From contig NZ_LBHJ01000004.1 of NCBI RefSeq assembly GCF_001006305.1, forward strand, positions 806,001-870,000: a DNA stretch of 64,000 nt, read 5' to 3'. The stretch is from Silvibacterium bohemicum (GTDB lineage Bacteria; Acidobacteriota; Terriglobia; Terriglobales; Acidobacteriaceae). The position numbers and the translations under genes were made by a program. This document shows positions 19,421 to 27,641 of this stretch, in pieces (the first letter of the stretch is position 1; each line of letters opens with the position of its first letter). The notes under the pieces are model-generated. The model searched no databases. It saw only the letters and a list, made by a program, of their open reading frames with translations, and was not told the origin of the DNA.

Positions 19421-20209
19421 CTACAGGCTTTCTTTGGGATTGTGATGAGCAGGTAGGCGGCGGTTCGGAGCATCGGCAAGAAAGGCGGGGTTCGCCAGCC
19501 GCAACTTTTTCATCCGGAAATCCAATGCGGTACGCACGACGCCAAGCCCATAGACGACGCTCCGTTGAAAATTGATCGAGGAAGCCTCCGCAAAATACTT
19601 CGTCGGACAGGAAATCTCGCCGACCCGAAATCCGAAATAGAGCGCCTGCACCAGCATCTGGTTATCGAAAACGAAATCATCCGAACAGGCGAGCAGAGGC
19701 AAGCGCTCGAGGACTGCCCGGCTCCATGCCCGGTAGCCGGTATGGTACTCGGACATCTTCTGTCCCATGATGAGGTTCTGCGCTAGAGTAAGAACCCGAT
19801 TGGAAATGTACTTGTAGAGCGGCATGCCGCCGCGCCGTGCACCGCCCCCTAAGATGCGGGATGCGAAGACGCAATCATATTCTCCATAAATGATCATGGA
19901 CGCCATCGCCGCGACCAGCTTCGGAGTGTACTGATAGTCGGGGTGCAGCATTACGACAACATCTGCTCCCCGCGCCAGCGCTGCCGCATAGCAGGTTTTC
20001 TGGTTGCCGCCGTAGCCGCGATTCCGCTCATGCTGGATCGTTTCGATGCCGAGTTGCTGAGAAATCAGAAAGGTATCGTCAGAACTGGCGTCATCGGTCA
20101 GAATAATGTCGTCAACGATCTCGCGCGGTATCTCGTCGACCGTGCGTTGCAAGGTGCGAGAAGCATTGTAGGCGGGTAGAACAACCGCAATTCTCTTGTC
20201 ATTCAGCAT
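19421..20209 (-). CDS. GT2 family glycosyltransferase (DPM1-like)
   Basis: A 262-residue soluble GT-A transferase. It opens with IAVVLPAYNASRTLQRTVDEI, then DIILTDDASSDDT. The metal-binding acidic motif is in VVVMLHPDYQYTP (D-x-D replaced by H-P-D), and a downstream YHTGYRAWSRAVLERLP is typical of dolichyl/polyprenyl-phosphate mannose synthase-like GT2 proteins. No membrane helices follow the catalytic domain. It sits between another GT2 gene and the GT-C gene, so it may make the polyprenyl-phosphate sugar that the GT-C enzymes use. That link is inference. Confidence 0.8.
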   Translation of the reverse strand: MLNDKRIAVVLPAYNASRTLQRTVDEIPREIVDDIILTDDASSDDTFLISQQLGIETIQHERNRGYGGNQKTCYAAALARGADVVVMLHPDYQYTPKLVAAMASMIIYGEYDCVFASRILGGGARRGGMPLYKYISNRVLTLAQNLIMGQKMSEYHTGYRAWSRAVLERLPLLACSDDFVFDNQMLVQALYFGFRVGEISCPTKYFAEASSINFQRSVVYGLGVVRTALDFRMKKLRLANPAFLADAPNRRLPAHHNPKESL

Positions 20210-20259
20210 GCAGATTCGGTTATTCCATTATCGCCGGTGAGCGACCCTCTTTTGAAAAT

Positions 20260-21039
20260 TCAATATTCTGACCGTCTCTCCTTCTGCGCGTACCAGGCCT
20301 TCACATATTTCCAATGAATATAGACGGAGTGGTTGAGGTGATAGATGAGCCCGGCCGTGCCGTCGAGAAATCCCAGGCGGAAAATGTAGTTCTTGAGAAA
20401 GGTGACTGCCGGATTGAGTACCGCAAGCGCCAGAAGCGACGCAAGCGACCGGGCCTTTCCTTTTTTCACCAGCGCATCGACGTTTTCTGAGCTGTAGTCG
20501 TTCATGTGGCTCAGATAGATTTCAAAGTTGGGGTATGCGTAATGGATGAGGTCGTGTTTCAGTGTGCCCTTGGGCCCATCGAACTGCGGCGTTCCATGCG
20601 GCCCGATGTTCGTATCCATATGTGCGCTGCCGCGCTTGAACAGGCGCAATTTGTGATCCGGGTAGAAGCCGCCGTGACGTATCCAGCGATCCATGAATAA
20701 ATTGAGCCGCGGAATCCAGTACGCCTCATGTTGAGGATTTTGAATGGTCCGACGGATCTCTTCCGCCAGCTCCGGGCTGACCACCTCATCGGCATCCAGC
20801 AACAGAATCCAGTCGCTGGTGCATTTGCCGATGGCGATGGTCTTTTGCTGCGGATGGCCGCGAAAATCGCGGTTGAAAGAGTGGTTCGCGCCAAAGGACC
20901 TGGCGATCTCCGGAGTGCGGTCGATCGAGCCGGAGTCGACGATCACGATCTCGTCGGCCCAGCGAACTGCTTCCAGAGTGCGCGGCAGGTTCTTCTCTTC
21001 GTTGCGCGCGATCATTGCGACGGAAAGCGTAGGAGGCAT
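20260..21039 (-). CDS. GT2 family glycosyltransferase (WaaE/KdtX-like)
   Basis: A 259-residue GT-A enzyme with LSVAMIARNEEKNLPRTLEA at the N terminus, VIVDSGSIDRT, and the D-x-D type site LLLDADEVVSPEL. The later HGGFYPDHKLRLFKRG and the ending with a short amphipathic segment fit the WaaE/KdtX group, which adds a sugar to the LPS inner core. It is the first gene of the leftward glycosyltransferase run, 50 bases before the DPM1-like gene. Its closeness to kdsC (other strand) supports an LPS-core role. The exact sugar is not predictable. Confidence 0.83.
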   Translation of the reverse strand: MPPTLSVAMIARNEEKNLPRTLEAVRWADEIVIVDSGSIDRTPEIARSFGANHSFNRDFRGHPQQKTIAIGKCTSDWILLLDADEVVSPELAEEIRRTIQNPQHEAYWIPRLNLFMDRWIRHGGFYPDHKLRLFKRGSAHMDTNIGPHGTPQFDGPKGTLKHDLIHYAYPNFEIYLSHMNDYSSENVDALVKKGKARSLASLLALAVLNPAVTFLKNYIFRLGFLDGTAGLIYHLNHSVYIHWKYVKAWYAQKERRSEY

Positions 21040-21114
21040 CTTCGCTTTCAGTTATACCGCGTTCCGGTGTCTTCGATCACGCCAAGCGAAGTACGCTGAC
21101 GATGAATGCGGACA

Positions 21115-21981
21115 TCACAGCCAGCGCAGGGCACGGAGGAGAATGAGCAGCAGGACGGTGGAAAGCACCATCATGCCTCCGACGATCGCGCTCCCATAGT
21201 TGCTATCGAGAAAGGGCAGCCCTTTCAGGTTCATGCCGTAGATGCCGGAGATGACCAGCGCCGGCAGGGCGATCGTGCTTAGCACGGTCAGCACCTTCAT
21301 CACCTGGTTGGTGCGATTGGCGACACTGGAAAGATAGACATCGAGGGTATTGTTGAGCAGATCGCGCAGCGTTTCTACACTGTCCGCCAGACGAAGCAGA
21401 TGGTCATAAATGTCGCGAAAGAAGGGATAAAGCTCGCGGTCGATAAGCTCACTATCGCGCTGCAGACGCATGCCGATGTCACGCGTGTTCACGATGATGC
21501 GACGAAGGTCGATCAAAGCCCGTTTCAGGTCGAAGATGTGCTGCAAGGTCGAGGGAGATGGATTGTCCAAAACATTGTCTTCCACCACGTCGATTCGATC
21601 GTCCATGGTATCGACTGCTTTGAAGTAAGAATCGACCACGGTGTCGAAAATGAGGTAGAGCAGCCGGTCGGGGAGCGTATCGGAGCCCGCACGACGGGCA
21701 CGCTCGAGCGCCTCGCGAATTGCCACGCATTGCTCATCCCCAATGGTGATGAAAAACTCCTTGCCGACGAACATGGTCAAGGGAGACTGATGCAGCTCCT
21801 CTTCGCCCTCCAGAAGCTGCAGCGGTCTTAGAACAATAAAGTGATAGTTATCTCCCTGCTCGATCTTGATGCGGGCATCGGCGTCCCTGCAATCCTGAAC
21901 ATGGAGCGGATGCAATTGGAAGCGCTCGGCGAGCTCGTCCAAACGTGTGTCGTCAGCGCTTTTCAGCTCATACCAGGCCAA
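21115..21981 (-). CDS. corA: CorA-type Mg2+/Co2+ transporter
   Basis: A 288-residue protein with a cytoplasmic alpha/beta N domain, long helices (about 140-225) and two C-terminal membrane helices. The pore signature GMN is at residues 249-251 (IYGMNLKGLPF). CorA forms pentamers that import Mg2+ along the gradient. It is shorter than E. coli CorA (316) but within the family range. The start is TTG 21981, with AAAGGAAG about six bases upstream; no ATG is available nearby in frame. The neighbours are unrelated, and it appears to be a single-gene unit. Confidence 0.88.
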   Translation of the reverse strand: MAWYELKSADDTRLDELAERFQLHPLHVQDCRDADARIKIEQGDNYHFIVLRPLQLLEGEEELHQSPLTMFVGKEFFITIGDEQCVAIREALERARRAGSDTLPDRLLYLIFDTVVDSYFKAVDTMDDRIDVVEDNVLDNPSPSTLQHIFDLKRALIDLRRIIVNTRDIGMRLQRDSELIDRELYPFFRDIYDHLLRLADSVETLRDLLNNTLDVYLSSVANRTNQVMKVLTVLSTIALPALVISGIYGMNLKGLPFLDSNYGSAIVGGMMVLSTVLLLILLRALRWL

Positions 21982-22227
21982 GCAAACTTCCTTTCACGAA
22001 ACTTTCGGATATCCAGGGAGTGGCCGTTCACATTCGCACCATGCGAAAGCGTCCCGCTGTAAATGATAGTTGATGACACCCTGCTGATTACGGAAAATGG
22101 CCGGCTTCGGAAGCATCCGCAACATAAGCGACAAGAATTCCCAGAAAAACCGCCCGTAGAGAATGCAGACGCATGCGGCTAACCTATCCGCTGGCGACGC
22201 ATATCTCCGTCCTAGAGCGCTTCCTCA
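21982..22227. other. Intergenic region upstream of corA
   Basis: The gap between the corA start and the MCP-1 stop is 333 bases. Apart from the terminator at 22228-22261, nothing coding is supported: open frames here lack ribosome sites and family motifs. It must hold the corA promoter (leftward), but no convincing -35/-10 pair was seen. Confidence 0.5.
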
Positions 22228-22261
22228 AAACAAAAACGGGCGGGGCGTCTGCCCTGCCCGT
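22228..22261 (-). terminator. Rho-independent terminator of the leftward MCP-1 unit
   Basis: Read on the minus strand, ACGGGCAGGGC and GCCCCGCCCGT pair with one mismatch around a 4-base loop (stem 22236-22261). The stem is followed directly by TTTTTGTTTT. It lies 53 bases past the MCP-1 stop and closes the chemotaxis block. Confidence 0.88.
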
Positions 22262-22314
22262 CTTGCGGCTGAGTTTCACGAAAGATCGCGAACTACAACA
22301 CTCGTTGATACCGA

Positions 22315-23967
22315 TTAAAACGACTGAAAGTTATCTTCCATCGGAAACTCATCTCTCTTGGAGAACCCGTTTTTGGCCGGTGCGCTCACCGTCATAGGAA
22401 TTTGGGTCCTAAAGAGTGAGGTCGAAGAGTTTGACAACTTTGCGCCATTGAATCGAGACACCGGGGCGAACTGCTCTTTTCTGGAGGTCTGAGATGAGCT
22501 CATCCCCCGCGCAGCCGATCTCGCCTGGCGGGCTCCGGAGTCGACCATGGATTGCAACCTTGCCACAACGTCCTTGAGTGTTTCCGACTGGGCATTGAGC
22601 TCTTGGGCAGCGGCCGCACTCTCCTCCGCGTTCGCGGCTGTGGTCTGTGTGATCTGCTCCATCTGGGCCATGGCCTTCCCGATCTCCTCTATGCCTCGGG
22701 ATTGTTCCTCGCTGCCCAGACTTACTTCGTCCACCATCTCTTTCACGCGGGATGCGTCCGCGGTGACGGCGCGGATAGCGCTCGCGACCAGATCGACCTT
22801 GTTCTTGCCCTCGTTGGACTTCGCAATCGAATCCTCGATCAGAGTGGCCGTATCTTTCGCGGCCTGTGCGCTTCGCTGGGCCAGGCTTCGAACTTCATCG
22901 GCAACGACAGCGAAACCCATGCCGGCCTCCCCAGCGCGCGCCGCCTCTACCGCTGCGTTCAAGGCGAGGATGTTGGTCTGAAATGCAATCTCGTCGATCA
23001 CTTTGATGATCTTGGAGATTTTGCCGCTGGACTCCGTGATCTCTTTCATCGAAATCACCATATCGGCCAGATGCTGGTTAGCCAGCGTCACCTTGGTCTG
23101 CGACTGGGTCAGCAGTTCGGCAGTTGCACGTGAATTGTCCGTGTTTTTCCGAGCCATGGAGTTGATCTCTTCCGAGGAAGCAGATGTTTCTTCCAGGGAT
23201 GCGGCCTGCTCTGATGCCCCTTGCGCCAGCGATTGGCTGGAAGAAGAAACCTGAGCAGCAGCACTCGCCACCTGCTCCGCTCCGTCGCGAAGCTCAGCGA
23301 CGCTTTGGCTCAACGTGGTATTGATGCCGCGGACGATGTAGGTAATGACGCCGCCCAAGGCGAGCGAAAGGCAGATCATGGCGATACTGATGTAACGAGC
23401 GGGTGCAACAAGCTCGACAGCTTTCTCAGAAAAAGCAGCCGCGGTCTGCTCTTGCATCTCGACCAGCTTATCCCCGGCCGCGCTCACCCCGTCCAACGCG
23501 GGCATGATCTTCTCGGCCATCAGCGCGTTCGCGCCCGCCATATCTCCCTTGGCGACCATCTGGTAAAGAGCGGCGTTGTACTCGGACAGCTTATCCAGCT
23601 TATCGAGGATTTGACCCTCTCCAATCTCGTGCAATTGCTGCCTTCTCGCACTGCGCAGAAACTCTTCCGTGTCCTGCTTCAGGCTGTTCACGTCTTGCGC
23701 ATATCGCTCGTTGAACTGCCTCGCGCTGTTGAAATCCTTGAGATACCCCTGCAGCAAAACGCCTCTCGAAGCGGCCACCATATCGGAGCTCAGGTGATTT
23801 ACCTGGCCAGTCAAGTACAGCCCCCGGGTATAGTGATGGCCCATTTCGTCCACACCGAAACCAAGTTCCCCCACATTACGGATCGCGACGCCACCGATCA
23901 CCAGGGCAATCATCACAAGTAGACCGAAGCTTATGAACAGCTTCTTACCTATTGTCATCGTTCCCAT
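22315..23967 (-). CDS. Methyl-accepting chemotaxis protein 1 (4HB-type sensor)
   Basis: A 550-residue chemoreceptor from ATG 23967 (GGAGAG nine bases upstream; the frame is open to 24057). An N-terminal membrane helix (about 6-28) is followed by a four-helix-bundle periplasmic domain, a second membrane helix near 190-210, and a long cytoplasmic signalling domain. The hairpin tip reads [21 protein letters not shown]. The C terminus is a flexible tail of about 50 residues ending in NFQSF, which fits the x-[HFYW]-x2-[HFYW] pentapeptide used to bind CheR/CheB. It is downstream of cheB but has its own sigma-28-like promoter. Ligand unknown. Confidence 0.9.
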   Translation of the reverse strand: MGTMTIGKKLFISFGLLVMIALVIGGVAIRNVGELGFGVDEMGHHYTRGLYLTGQVNHLSSDMVAASRGVLLQGYLKDFNSARQFNERYAQDVNSLKQDTEEFLRSARRQQLHEIGEGQILDKLDKLSEYNAALYQMVAKGDMAGANALMAEKIMPALDGVSAAGDKLVEMQEQTAAAFSEKAVELVAPARYISIAMICLSLALGGVITYIVRGINTTLSQSVAELRDGAEQVASAAAQVSSSSQSLAQGASEQAASLEETSASSEEINSMARKNTDNSRATAELLTQSQTKVTLANQHLADMVISMKEITESSGKISKIIKVIDEIAFQTNILALNAAVEAARAGEAGMGFAVVADEVRSLAQRSAQAAKDTATLIEDSIAKSNEGKNKVDLVASAIRAVTADASRVKEMVDEVSLGSEEQSRGIEEIGKAMAQMEQITQTTAANAEESAAAAQELNAQSETLKDVVARLQSMVDSGARQARSAARGMSSSQTSRKEQFAPVSRFNGAKLSNSSTSLFRTQIPMTVSAPAKNGFSKRDEFPMEDNFQSF

Positions 23968-24238
23968 TGAAAGCTTCTCTCCACAGTTCTCATATCTTGG
24001 TATGCCGCTGGATGCGGTGGCTTTATTGCGGTACTCGCCGTGCGGCGCTAATCGCACGAAGTAGCATTCTTCTCATGCCTTCAGAAGTCCACTTACGACT
24101 TATTTTTCTCGCTCAACCTCGCGGCCTGAGCCTTACACCCACGCAAGACCGCACTCAGATCTGACGAAGCTAATATTCCGTCCCGACTTAGTTCGCCCCG
24201 AGAAAACCGCAAATAGCCATCTGCTCATTGCTGTCTCT
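23968..24238. other. Leader region of MCP-1
   Basis: The cheB-MCP gap is 378 bases. It contains a sigma-28-like promoter (24239-24266) facing MCP-1 and then a leader of about 265 bases. The leader has no supported gene. A long 5' UTR or a second, unrecognised promoter closer to the start are both possible. Confidence 0.45.
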
Positions 24239-24266
24239 CTATCGGCAAATCCAGCACTAACATCCA
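24239..24266 (-). promoter_or_regulatory. Sigma-28 (FliA)-like promoter for MCP-1
   Basis: On the minus strand a -35-like TGGATGTT (24266-24259) is separated by 12 bases from GCCGATAG (24246-24239), which matches 7 of 8 bases of the FliA -10 box GCCGATAA. The same -10 box occurs at the same spacing in front of the rightward cheY and fliG units. The match is by eye. Confidence 0.55.
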
Positions 24267-24345
24267 CTGATTGACTTGATCGTCGATCAAACGACAGTGG
24301 AGTTATGGTCAATAACCCCGATCGGGCATAAAGTTATCCGCTATC

Positions 24346-25425
24346 TCATACATGACTGAGACGGCGCGCCGACTCGTTCAGAATTGCGGCTGCTATTGCG
24401 TCTAAGGGCAGCACCTGGTCTGCTGCGCCCATGCGGACGGCTTCGCGCGGCATGCCATAGACGACGCAGGTGGCCTCGTTTTGCGCGATGGTGCCGGCTC
24501 CGGCTTTCTTCATGCCGAGCAGCCCCTGGGCTCCATCGGAACCCATGCCCGTAAGCAGCACGCCGACGGCATTTTGCTTGGCTGCAACAGCAACCGACGC
24601 GAACATGACATCCACCGCCGGGCGCTGATAGCAAACTTTTGGACCATCCTGGAGCTGCACTCGATAAGTACGACCTACCTTACGCAGGACCATGTGAAAG
24701 TCCCCGGGGGCCAAGAGTGCGCGGCCTGGACCGAGCTCGTCGCCGTCTGCAGCCTCCTTCACCTCAAAGCTGCAGGCACGGTTGAGCCGCGCTGCAAAGG
24801 CCGTGGAAAATAGCTTGGGGATGTGTTGAGTAAGCACCATGCCGGGAATGTTCGCCGGAAGCCTCACCAGCACATCGTGAATCGCTTCTGTCCCGCCAGT
24901 CGATGCGCCAATGGCAATCACAGTTTCGGGGTGAAACGGCGATGAGTTCGACAGCACGGGCCGTGGAACGGCAATGGGCTGTCGCGGCTCCGATGTCGTG
25001 GACTTTGGAATTCGTGCCCGCGCAGCTGCGCGCAGCTTCGCCGGAAGGCTCTCTCGCAACTCACCGATGGAATAGGGTCCGCCCGGCTTGGCCAGCACGT
25101 CGACGGCTCCATGCGACAGAGCATCGAGCGAGATGCTGCAGGAAGATTGCGCCAGGGAGCTGATGATGATGACTGGCATGGGATGAAACTGCATGATCTT
25201 CTTGAGAAAAGTAAGACCGTCCATGCGCGGCATTTCGATATCGAGCGTGATCACGTCGGGGTTGAGAGAAAGTATCTTGTCACGTGCGACGTAGGGATCG
25301 GGCGCCGTGCCTACGACTTCCATGTCGCTTTCTTCAGCGATGGTTTCACTCAGGATCTTGCGCACGATGCTCGAGTCATCGACGATCAGTACCTTGATTT
25401 TGCGTTCACCAGGATTCAAGGTCAT
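24346..25425 (-). CDS. cheB: Chemotaxis response regulator / protein-glutamate methylesterase CheB
   Basis: A 359-residue protein with an N-terminal receiver domain (VLIVDDSS, phospho-acceptor D62 in LDIEMPRMDG, K113 in LAKPGG) and a C-terminal methylesterase domain. The latter shows the catalytic S in GASTGGTE (173-180), the H in LTQHIP, and the D in GMGSDGAQG. Phosphorylated CheB removes methyl groups from, and deamidates, chemoreceptors, opposing CheR. It begins directly after the cheX stop (no gap), within the leftward che operon. All catalytic positions are present and the length is normal. Confidence 0.96.
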   Translation of the reverse strand: MTLNPGERKIKVLIVDDSSIVRKILSETIAEESDMEVVGTAPDPYVARDKILSLNPDVITLDIEMPRMDGLTFLKKIMQFHPMPVIIISSLAQSSCSISLDALSHGAVDVLAKPGGPYSIGELRESLPAKLRAAARARIPKSTTSEPRQPIAVPRPVLSNSSPFHPETVIAIGASTGGTEAIHDVLVRLPANIPGMVLTQHIPKLFSTAFAARLNRACSFEVKEAADGDELGPGRALLAPGDFHMVLRKVGRTYRVQLQDGPKVCYQRPAVDVMFASVAVAAKQNAVGVLLTGMGSDGAQGLLGMKKAGAGTIAQNEATCVVYGMPREAVRMGAADQVLPLDAIAAAILNESARRLSHV

Positions 25426-25866
25426 CTATGTTTCCAGCCAGATTTGGAGTTCGCCCTCTTCAAGCGTGAAGGTGCGGGCGATGCGATTGAGGGATGCGGG
25501 GGCCTTGCCATCGTCGAGACGTGGCGATGTGAGATCGAACGTGTGATGCGTTTCTACCGAGGCCAAAAGAGTGCCGCAGACCATGTTTGCAACCTCGCCG
25601 ACGACCTCCTCTGCCTGTTCATCCGTTATCTCGGCCGGCTCTTCGCCCAGAAAATTGGAGGCGATGAGACGCGCCGTATTGAGGGATGTGCGCACACCAA
25701 AACAGCCCTGATAGGGTCCGCGAAAATCGAGCCGCCGGCCCACCCACGGTTCTGTCTCCGGGTGATGAATGTTCGCGGAACTATCCTCCGACGAAAGAAA
25801 GCACATCGACTCGAGGACTTCATTTACGGCGTCCTGAAGGAGAGGCTCAAACTGCGCTGGCTGCAT
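25426..25866 (-). CDS. cheX: CheX-type CheY-P phosphatase
   Basis: A 146-residue CheX/CheC-family protein that would speed dephosphorylation of CheY-P. The active-site helix reads EEVVGEVANMVCG, giving the E-x2-N pair (GEVAN) that inserts at the CheY site. The residue four before the Glu is E instead of the commoner S/T/D. It starts at ATG 25866 with GGAGG eight bases upstream, inside the last 20 bases of cheY, so the two are translationally coupled. No CheZ is seen in the block, which fits a CheX-based off-switch. Confidence 0.83.
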   Translation of the reverse strand: MQPAQFEPLLQDAVNEVLESMCFLSSEDSSANIHHPETEPWVGRRLDFRGPYQGCFGVRTSLNTARLIASNFLGEEPAEITDEQAEEVVGEVANMVCGTLLASVETHHTFDLTSPRLDDGKAPASLNRIARTFTLEEGELQIWLET

Positions 25867-26248
25867 GTTCCGTCCCTCCTAACACCTTGCGTATAGCCTC
25901 GCCGAGAGCTTCGGGCTGGAACGGCTTGGTTAGATATCCTCGAGCGCCGAGAGCGAGCATCCGCTGCAGACGTTCATCACTGCGATCTGTGGAGACGACC
26001 AGCACCGGTATAGAACGATAGGCAGCATTGCCGGCCATTTTCTCCACCAGTTCCTCGCCGTTCATCCCAGGCATATTAATGTCAGTGAACACCACATCGA
26101 CAGGCGTGCTGTCGAGCAGCGCAATGGCCTCGATGCCATTGCCAGCTTCATGGCAGCAACTCAGGTCATAGCCGGATAGCGCGAGCACACGGCGAATGAT
26201 CTTCCGCATGCTGGGCGAATCATCAACGATCATTACTTTTAATGACAT
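25847..26248 (-). CDS. cheY: CheY-like single-domain response regulator
   Basis: A 133-residue receiver domain without an output domain. The acidic pair D9-D10 (MIVDDSPSM), phospho-acceptor D56 (VVFTDINMPGMNG), conserved T/S (LVVSTD) and K in YLTKPFQPE are all in place. The ATG overlaps the cheD stop in a TAATG junction. It is followed by cheX, its likely phosphatase. It probably carries the CheA signal to the flagellar switch, or acts as a phosphate sink, since a second CheY is at 32409. Confidence 0.93.
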   Translation of the reverse strand: MSLKVMIVDDSPSMRKIIRRVLALSGYDLSCCHEAGNGIEAIALLDSTPVDVVFTDINMPGMNGEELVEKMAGNAAYRSIPVLVVSTDRSDERLQRMLALGARGYLTKPFQPEALGEAIRKVLGGTEHAASAV

Positions 26249-26769
26249 TAGACAGCCCTGCTCCTTTCAGTGTGGGTCCGCTGAATCACACGTTCCTGCC
26301 GATCGGAAGAAACGATAATGCGGCCGCTGCCTACCTCCATGTGGGCGGTGCGCGGCAAGTTTCCTCCCACGTCCTCTGCGTGCAGCATCACACCCGCCTT
26401 CCACAGAATGCGACGCATCGCGAGATAGTTACGCCTCCCGATATTGAAGGCATCGCTGGCCTCGATTACCTGCGCGCCGCCGAGTGCAGTAACAATCAGC
26501 CGAGGCTTCGCGGCGCCAAGTCCATAAGCGCCGTGAAAGAGAAGAGGGATGCCGATATCCGCGTACATGAAAGGCCGGCTGTTGTGCTGGTCGCGTTGCA
26601 GTCCAGAATCGGGCAGCATGAAGTGCAGAAGCCCGGCAACCTGAGCGACGGGATCATGGATCGCAAGCGCGATACAAGAACCCAAAGCGTGCGTAACAAG
26701 AATCGCACTCGGATCGTTCGACACCGCGCAGTCGCTAATGCCAACGGTGATAAGGGTTCCGGTGTTCAT
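26248..26769 (-). CDS. cheD: Chemoreceptor glutamine deamidase CheD
   Basis: A 173-residue CheD that deamidates receptor glutamines and, in other bacteria, binds CheC/CheY-P. The catalytic pair is visible as C32 in HALGSCIALAIHDP and H49 in GLLHFMLPD. The start overlaps the cheR stop as ATGA, and the stop overlaps the cheY start. Length is typical (about 160). Its presence with CheX rather than CheC means the CheC-CheD feedback of Bacillus may be absent or carried by one of the other CheX-like proteins here. Confidence 0.92.
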   Translation of the reverse strand: MNTGTLITVGISDCAVSNDPSAILVTHALGSCIALAIHDPVAQVAGLLHFMLPDSGLQRDQHNSRPFMYADIGIPLLFHGAYGLGAAKPRLIVTALGGAQVIEASDAFNIGRRNYLAMRRILWKAGVMLHAEDVGGNLPRTAHMEVGSGRIIVSSDRQERVIQRTHTERSRAV

Positions 26770-27641
26770 CGCATCTTCCCTGAGTGAGTGGAATCCGACC
26801 TAACAGCCCCGCGCGCCGATCCGCTCTTGCGGTAGGTAGCGGGGCGAACATACAACAGCGGATGCTCGATGCCGTTCAGGCTCTCGGAGTGGCCAATGAA
26901 CAGGTAGCCTCCCGGCGCGAGTCGAGAAGCAAGTTTGTTGACGACATTTTGCTGAGTGGCGCGATCGAAATAGATCATGACGTTGCGGCAAAAAATAACT
27001 TCGAAGGGCCCCATCGAGGAATAATCGCCAAGCAGATTGAACTGGGCAAAAGTCACCATCGCCCGCACTTCAGGCTTAACCAGGCATTGGTTGGCATAGT
27101 TCCCCACACCACGCAGCAGACAGCGCTTCAGGGTTGCGGCGGAAAGTTGTTGCTGCAGATGCGCGGAGGGATAGAGCCCACGCTGGGCCTGGCTCAAGAC
27201 GCGCGTCGAGATATCCGTAGCAGTGATGGAGGCCCGAGTAAAGGCATCTTCACCTAATGCATCGACTAGAGAGAAGGCGATGGTATATGGCTCTTCGCCA
27301 GTTGAACAGGCCGCACTCCAGATTGCGATTTTCGAATTCGCCGGAAGCCCGGGCAATACTGTTTCCTTAAGAAACTTGAAGTGCGCCTCTTCGCGGAAAA
27401 AACTCGTATGGTTAGTGGTAAGCGCGTCGATCATCGAGGTGAAGAGCTGCCCTGAAGGGTTCCGCTTCACCTCGGTGCAGTAGGCTTCAAACGAAGGGAA
27501 TCCAAGCTCACGGACATTCTTCGCCAGCCTCGTACCTACCAGAACCTCTTTACCTTGAAGATCGACACCGCAGAACTGATATACCATCTGCCGTATCTGA
27601 TCGAAGTCGTGCGGTCGCATCGCATAAGGATCGGGACTCAA
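26766..27641 (-). CDS. cheR: Chemotaxis protein methyltransferase CheR
   Basis: A 291-residue SAM-dependent enzyme that methylates receptor glutamates. It shows the N-terminal helical domain (RLAKNVRELGFPSFEAY), TSFFREEAHF and the SAM site WSAACSTGEEPYTIAF, with FEVIFCRNVMIYFD near the end. The start is TTG 27641: GGGAGG lies six bases upstream and the TGA stop of cheA overlaps it (TTGA). ATG 27620 is possible but has no ribosome site. It may dock on the F-x-x-F tails of the two receptors. Confidence 0.95.
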   Translation of the reverse strand: MSPDPYAMRPHDFDQIRQMVYQFCGVDLQGKEVLVGTRLAKNVRELGFPSFEAYCTEVKRNPSGQLFTSMIDALTTNHTSFFREEAHFKFLKETVLPGLPANSKIAIWSAACSTGEEPYTIAFSLVDALGEDAFTRASITATDISTRVLSQAQRGLYPSAHLQQQLSAATLKRCLLRGVGNYANQCLVKPEVRAMVTFAQFNLLGDYSSMGPFEVIFCRNVMIYFDRATQQNVVNKLASRLAPGGYLFIGHSESLNGIEHPLLYVRPATYRKSGSARGAVRSDSTHSGKMR